Translations under genes and position numbers: made by a program
Origin: Cryoendolithus antarcticus
Taxonomy: Eukaryota; Ascomycota; Dothideomycetes; Cladosporiales; Cladosporiaceae
Assembly: GCA_002077065.1 (NCBI GenBank)
Contig: NAJO01000022.1
Span: forward strand, 434,001 to 498,000
DNA length: 64,000 nucleotides
Direction: 5' to 3'
Part shown: piece by piece, positions 58,936 through 64,000 of the stretch
How positions within the stretch are numbered: position 1 is the stretch's first letter
Layout of the letters: every line of letters starts with the position of its first letter
The notes under the pieces: model-generated
Databases searched by the model: none
What the model was told of the DNA's origin: nothing
Seen by the model: only the letters and a program-made list of their open reading frames with translations

Positions 58936-60645
58936 TCATGTCTCGTCTCGATCTCCCCGTCCCCACAGCTTCACGCTTCGATCCCTCCCACAACTTACAA
59001 CCCACTCCCCGTCCGTACTCACATCCGCCGCTAGCACCGTCCCATCATGTCCCGTCAGACTCCCACACAGCGCCCAGTCATCAGCTGAGAAGAGATTGAC
59101 AGCCTTGTCGAATCCTGCACTGACGAAGAACGTCCCGCTCGTCTTAGGCTGCACAGCACCGTCCTCGTCCTTGCGCGGCGAAGGGGCTGACAAAGGACCA
59201 TCAGAGCCCCGGAAGAATTTGATATCGCTCACACCGCCGCGATGAGCGCCGATGGTGGCTGTTTCGCGGACGGCGCGAAGGTCCCAGCACTTCGCGAAAC
59301 CGTCCGCCGAGCCTGTGAGCACGCGCACGCCGTCTGGCGCCCAGTCTAGGGCGTGTATGGGTGCAATGTGAGCGTCTAGTAGCATGATCGTCCTTCCACT
59401 TCGTAGATCCCATATTCGACCTATGCTGTCCAGTCCGGCGGATGCTAGCAATGAGCCATCATCGTTGAACGCTACTGTGAAGACTTCTTTGCTGTGGCCT
59501 TCTTGGCAAAGCAGTTCGGTGGTAGTGTTGACGTCCCATAGTCGCCATGTCGTATCGTACGATGCGCTTGCAAGGTATCGGCCAGAGGGATGGAAAGCTG
59601 TGCGGACTACACGGGCGGCGTGGCCTGAGAGGGAGGCGAGAGGCGTGTCTTGTTCGAGAGACCACAGATTGACGTTGCCTTCGCCTCCTCCAGAGGCCAG
59701 GTTCAAGCTTGAGGGAGAAGCGGTGACGGTCGCGTCCGGATGCCACGCAATGCCGCCAATCATTGAATTGTGCCCGCGGAGTGTTTGCTGCGTTTCGAGA
59801 TTCGGGAGGTCGAGGATCTTGATGCTGCCAGACCAGTCGCCGGAGGCCACAAAATGACTGCTGGGCGAGAACCGCACCATACTAACTGCACGCTCGCCAG
59901 CGATCTGCGAAGCGTAGAGCTCGAACGAAGATAGTCTTTGCTTGATCCCTTTTCGGTGCTTCACGTGAGTCGCCACAGGTACTGCACTTTCCTCCCTCTG
60001 ATATGCTACCCGTCTCGCCGTCCGCGGCAGACTGTACTTCGCTATGTCTCGCCTGGCAGCCAGCAGATCGTCGGAGCCAGGAGTGTAGAACTCCTCATCT
60101 GGTGCTTCGGCTTCATCATCCGATGCGCCGGCGTCCTTCATGGAGTCATCTTCGTCGCCACCTTCTTGCTCCGCATACATGATCTCTCGCAATCGGTCTC
60201 GTCGATTCTCCGGTCGCTCACCGAAGAGCGTGATGGGCTCGCCGCGACTGCGCAGCTCGGTCCGTACGCGCTTGTCATCTGTGGGGACTGCGAGGCTCGC
60301 GGCCTTGCGCTTGCGGGCGAACTCATTGAGGATTGAGGAAGTCTGTTGAGAAGTGCCCCCTGTGTTGATGGCATAGTTTGTGTCGGTGGCTGCAAGGAAT
60401 CAGCACAGCCTTTGGAAGATGTGGATGTAAAGATTCTCTTGGTACTCACGTATATTGTTGATGTCGACGCCCGGAGCATCCTGTCGTACCGCGAGTAGTT
60501 AGTCCTAGTCCTCCGTAGATTCTTCATGGCGGCCTGTCGCTCTGATTGTTCGTAAACATCGGGAAGCTCATGGGATTGCTTGTTCGAGACTTACCATGTC
60601 CATCGCCTCCTCCACATATGCCTGTCTGGCCGGGTGCCGCGACAT
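58936..60645 (-). CDS. PRP4: U4/U6 snRNP WD40 splicing factor Prp4
   Basis: Component of the U4/U6 di-snRNP, essential for spliceosome assembly in the nucleus. Three exons, 60595-60645, 60450-60480 and 58936-60389, give 511 residues; introns are 114 bp (with ACTAAC branch point) and 60 bp. The first exon encodes MSRHPARQAYVEEAMDM and the second a 10-residue link, so both are found only by splicing. Then come NEFARKRKAASLAVPTDDKR and the SFM (splicing factor motif) with ITLFGERPENRRDRLREIM. The C-terminal 300 residues are seven WD40 repeats (IKILDLPN, VNLWSLE, WRLWDVN, GRIWDLRSG, AKCWDLR, VNLFSADD, VKLWGRGDRD). Divergent from PTC7 with 270 bp between starts. Confidence 0.94.
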
Positions 60646-60915
60646 TCTCGCTGTACGTTCGTGAGATCTCGTATGTCCTCTCGATCTCGTCTAAGCAGTA
60701 TCACAGTGCTATGTGCAAGTGGCAGTAAGTGGTTCGCACGCAAGTACCGATATGAGTGCGCGTGAAGCCTCGGGCAGTGACGTCTCACCAAAACTTTCTG
60801 TCAGCTTGTTGCTCTCAGTCCATCCCATTGTGCCTCATACAACACCCTTCACAACACTCATCATGATCGCCATATAGCTCCAATACCTCCGCGAACCCTC
60901 AGCACGCGTGCTGCC
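60646..60915. promoter_or_regulatory. Bidirectional promoter PRP4/PTC7
   Basis: The 270 bp between divergent start codons of a splicing factor and a mitochondrial phosphatase must hold both promoters. No factor site is named with confidence. Confidence 0.65.
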
Positions 60916-62139
60916 ATGCCCGCACCGCCAATGCGACCCCTCTCCCGCGGCCTTATCAGCACGACTGCGATCCTTGCTGCAGGCCTCTCAGGTGTCTACC
61001 TCAAAACCGGTTCCCTGCGCCCTACCACTCTCATGCCCCTCATGCGCGCGTACTCCACGCAACCCACATTACCATTCACATATCGCCTCGCGGCAGCTGC
61101 CTCAAGCAAACGGACACCTCCCCGAACCCCAAAGGCAGGAATTGACTACTGGACATACACTTCCACGCACGTCGGCTCGACGCCACCTTATGTCCGGTCC
61201 ACGAAGCCGAACTCAGGCGAAGATGCGTTCTTCATGGCCACCGTGGGAGGGAGCCAGCATCATGTTGCGTTTGGCTTAGCAGACGGTGTGGGAGGGTGGC
61301 AGGATCAGGGCGTGGACCCTTCGGACTTCTCTCACGGGCTATGCGGCATCATGGCCGGATCTGCGTATCTTCACGAAGGCGTGCAGGAGGGCAAGATACC
61401 GAAGCCGAAGGATTTGCTACAGACCGCTTACGATGCTGTGATTGCCAACCCTAGGATACAGGCTGGTGGCTCGACAGCTAGCCTGGGAGTGCTGGACGGG
61501 GATGGGGAGCTTGAGGTAGCGAATCTAGGCGACAGCGGGTACCTCATACTCTCCCCCGGCAAAGTTGCAGCGTGCTCAGAACCGCAGACCCACGCCTTCA
61601 ACACACCTTACCAGCTCTCCAAGATCCCTGCGAGAATGCGGGTACAGCAGTCGATCTTCGGCAGCTCCGCGACATTCTCAGAGACGCCGGCACAAGCTGA
61701 TGTTACACATCACAAGATCGCACACGGTGACATCGTGATCTTCGCCACCGATGGAGTATTGGACAATCTAAGTGCTTCCGACATACTAGCGACTGTCACG
61801 AAAGTCATGGAGGATGCGGGCTACTGGTCTAGGTCGAGTGAGAAGTCTGGCGCAGAGACGAAACTAGATGCAGCTTTGGTGCGGGAGATACCCGTAATTG
61901 TTACGAAGGAGAGCAGGGACAGCTATCTGCCCGGCCTTGTTGCGAGAGCGATTATGACCGAAGCGAAATCGGCTGGACTGGACAGCAAGCGAAATGGGCC
62001 GTTTGCGAAGGAGGTGAAGAAGGCGTATCCGCATGAGAATTGGCAAGGTGGTAAAGAGGATGATATCGCGGTTGTGGTGGCGATTGCTGTCAAAGATGGA
62101 CCATTGGGAGCGGAGAGACCGATCAAGGCGAAGCTCTGA
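60916..62139 (+). CDS. PTC7: Mitochondrial type 2C protein phosphatase Ptc7
   Basis: Metal-dependent Ser/Thr phosphatase; in yeast it dephosphorylates Coq7 and controls coenzyme Q synthesis. A single exon encodes 407 residues (yeast mature form about 343). The N terminus (MPAPPMRPLSRGLISTTAIL) is basic and amphipathic with an Ala/Gly-rich hydrophobic stretch, fitting mitochondrial import. PPM/PP2C motifs are complete: GEDAFF (Asp103) and ADGVGGW (Asp123) bind metal, GGSTASLGVLDGDGELEVAN LGDSG is the core strand pair, FATDGVLDNLS and the terminal GGKEDDIAVVVA supply the remaining acidic ligands. In yeast the transcript is alternatively spliced to give a membrane-bound form; here no intron is seen, so only one form is expected. 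Confidence 0.93.
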   Translation: MPAPPMRPLSRGLISTTAILAAGLSGVYLKTGSLRPTTLMPLMRAYSTQPTLPFTYRLAAAASSKRTPPRTPKAGIDYWTYTSTHVGSTPPYVRSTKPNSGEDAFFMATVGGSQHHVAFGLADGVGGWQDQGVDPSDFSHGLCGIMAGSAYLHEGVQEGKIPKPKDLLQTAYDAVIANPRIQAGGSTASLGVLDGDGELEVANLGDSGYLILSPGKVAACSEPQTHAFNTPYQLSKIPARMRVQQSIFGSSATFSETPAQADVTHHKIAHGDIVIFATDGVLDNLSASDILATVTKVMEDAGYWSRSSEKSGAETKLDAALVREIPVIVTKESRDSYLPGLVARAIMTEAKSAGLDSKRNGPFAKEVKKAYPHENWQGGKEDDIAVVVAIAVKDGPLGAERPIKAKL

Positions 62140-63283
62140 GCGACTGTTGTGGCGTCAAAAGACGACGCCAGGCCATGGTCTCTTCACATGAGTGTACGCC
62201 TTGGTCGACGTTAAACTTGCGCATGTAGAGGCTCGCAGCCTGCCCAGAGGCTTCAGTCCTGGTTGCTCAAGCTGTGCCGACCACGGCTACGCTCGCGTTC
62301 GAGACGCATTGGGCGCTATACCATCTTGGTGAGTGCTACATTCACGCTGGTCTCCACGGTGCTTTGGGCCTTCTGACTAACACGATCCAGTATACCGCAT
62401 GCCCGAGAACTCCGCCCGCTGCCTCTGGCCATGGCCGCGGCAACGCTTGGTAGTTGATCGTTGTCTGGCTCTCTTGAGCCTCGACCCTAGCAACAAGCAT
62501 TCGGCGCTGGCACTTCCGCCGATGGAGATTTCGACTTCAGGAATCATCGGAACCCGTCGGCACCAGCCAGCTCATCCAAGTCCACACCAGACACCTGAAT
62601 GATCATCAGATGGGGCTCACGAGTGTCGTAAGAAGGACGTATCCATTGATCGCGTGGAAATCTGGCCAAATGTGAGAACGGCGGTGCCGGACAGCACGAA
62701 TTTGGGAAGCGCGGAACTTCCTGCTAAGCGATGCTTATTGTAATGCGAACTCGTAAAGTCCTTCGGCTGGAGCAGCCTGGTTGCGAAGAAGACATTCGCC
62801 GTCTGGACCGACTGATCACGCCCCACCTGGTCTACTGACGGCGTCAATCAAGCACGCTACCGAAATATCAGGACCGATCGGACCATGTGGCCGATTATCA
62901 GCGCTGCGTGTCAGTCAAGGCCAGTAGAGAACTACTATCATCAAGTATCTTGCAACACCGCGCCGGTGCAATATAGCAAGCCTTCTTTACGGATAGCCCT
63001 CCACCTACCGAGAACCCCACACAAGCCGAGTGTGGAGATGCGGAGAAATTATTCGCACCCCGCTCTCACTTACATCCGACTACAATTGCTGTCGATCAAG
63101 GCGCACGCTACATCGCATGGTATACCCTAGTGCAAAGATCAATGATATTAGCCTGGTGACGAACTGACGTAGTCACGGGGGAACTCATGGCGGCCGCTCA
63201 GCTTCCGTGACTAGAGGCAAGGTAAGTATCAGATCATTTCTGGATCATCTCAACCTGTCTTCTTTCTCTTCGTCGAGATCGCA
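62140..63283. other. Intergenic, no supported gene
   Basis: The 1.14 kb between PTC7 and the glycosidase gene contain frames of up to 81 codons without family resemblance. No RNA gene or repeat recognised. Confidence 0.5.
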
Positions 63284-64000
63284 ATGATGTTACTGCGCGC
63301 TCTCCTCCTCCTGCCAGTAGCGACCGTATGGACTGCTCCTGGTCGAGGTCCACCACATGGCGTACATTATACCTCCGCCTCACGCTTGAACGCCACGACG
63401 CTCGCGAAGCAGTACTTCGGCAACGATGCGCCGTGGTACCATGACCGCATTCCGTACTTCGAGTGCTCCGACAAGGAATTACAAGATGTGTATTACTATC
63501 GCTGGAAAATCTTCCGCGCCCATCAGCGAGATCTTGGGGCGAGGGGATACATCTCCACCGGTAAGCTTTTGATGTCCGCTAAGCCCAGTCAGAGTAACGC
63601 TGACAATAGGCTGCAGAGTTCTTGGATGATGTGAGCTGGCAACTCGAGCCCTGGGCGTCCCTCAACGACGCAACTGGCTTCCACATCGGTGAAGGCCGCT
63701 GGTCTCGCGACCGAAGATTCTCCAACGACTACATCAATCACATGTATAATGGTGGCAACGATCGCCATTTCACTGACTACATGGCCGACAGCACTTGGTC
63801 TCGCTACCTCGTCGACGGCGATGCTTCGACGGCTACTCAGCATATTGATGCACAGAAGGCATTGTACGGTAAGTGGAATGACCATCTGAACGCGTCTGTC
63901 GGTCTGTATTACATTGAGCCCCTACTGGACGCGACGGAGTATACAATCTCGAGTATCGATGCGAGCGGTGGAAAAGACGGCTTCACGGGCGGCAATGCTT
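63284..64000 (+). CDS. Secreted six-hairpin glycosidase (MGH1-like), 5' part
   Basis: Secreted carbohydrate-active enzyme of the six-hairpin glycosidase superfamily, most like the mannosylglycerate hydrolase MGH1-like domain. Exon 1 is 63284-63560, the intron 63561-63616 (GTAAGC...GCTGCAG), and exon 2 runs off the window end. The earlier AG at 63608-63609 would cause a stop, so the CAG at 63614-63616 is used. The signal peptide is MLLRALLLLPVATVWTAP. Family landmarks are IPYFECSDKELQDVYYYRW and IFRAHQRDLG before the intron, then FLDDVSWQLEPWASLNDATG, HIGEGRWSRDRRFSNDYINH, NDRHFTDYMADSTWSRYLVD and IEPLLDATEYT. The C-terminal part, including catalytic acids, is outside the window. Substrate cannot be assigned. 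Confidence 0.85.

Overview
The window is nuclear DNA of a filamentous ascomycete. The evidence is short introns of about 48-63 bp with GTRAGT donors and CTRAC-type branch points, typical fungal families (cutinase, tannase/feruloyl esterase, Zn2Cys6 and C2H2 regulators, GPI-anchored Ser/Thr-rich wall protein, kinesin-3) and compact genes on both strands. The content fits Pezizomycotina, and Dothideomycetes in particular as an inference; no species can be named. Many genes are single-exon or have one or two introns. I see no transposon, CRISPR array, rRNA or convincing tRNA.

Layout. 0-8 kb: a partial disordered protein, ribulose-phosphate 3-epimerase, a cutinase with a long Ser/Gly/Leu repeat domain, and a UDP-GlcNAc-type nucleotide-sugar transporter. 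8-16 kb: two disordered conserved-type proteins and a pepsin-like protease with a Gly-Thr repeat and poly-His tail. 16-26 kb: a housekeeping block with ATP synthase subunit 4 and NOC4 sharing a 181-bp bidirectional promoter, then TRM5 and a 1637-residue kinesin-3. 27-38 kb: a GPI-type surface protein with four internal repeats, a HECT-like E2-binding protein, a disordered protein, and a C2H2 regulator that only makes sense when two separate open frames are spliced into one 765-residue gene.

38.4-47.9 kb looks like a small catabolic cluster: an MFS anion transporter and a Zn2Cys6 regulator (divergent), an AtuA-like protein, a secreted tannase-family esterase and a small secreted protein. A palindrome CGGCGCCG, of the form recognised by Zn2Cys6 dimers, lies in both divergent promoters of this block. 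This is the best candidate for an undescribed functional unit: extracellular ester cleavage, uptake, intracellular processing and its own regulator.

48-64 kb: an NTF2-like protein with a duplicated C-terminal motif, a hotdog thioesterase, an MDR-family NADP-dependent reductase, a three-part RyR-domain protein whose nucleotide-binding motifs look eroded, a second tannase-family esterase, PRP4 and PTC7 (divergent), and the 5' part of a six-hairpin glycosidase. Gene models were spliced by eye: reading-frame closure, splice consensus and family resemblance were the criteria.
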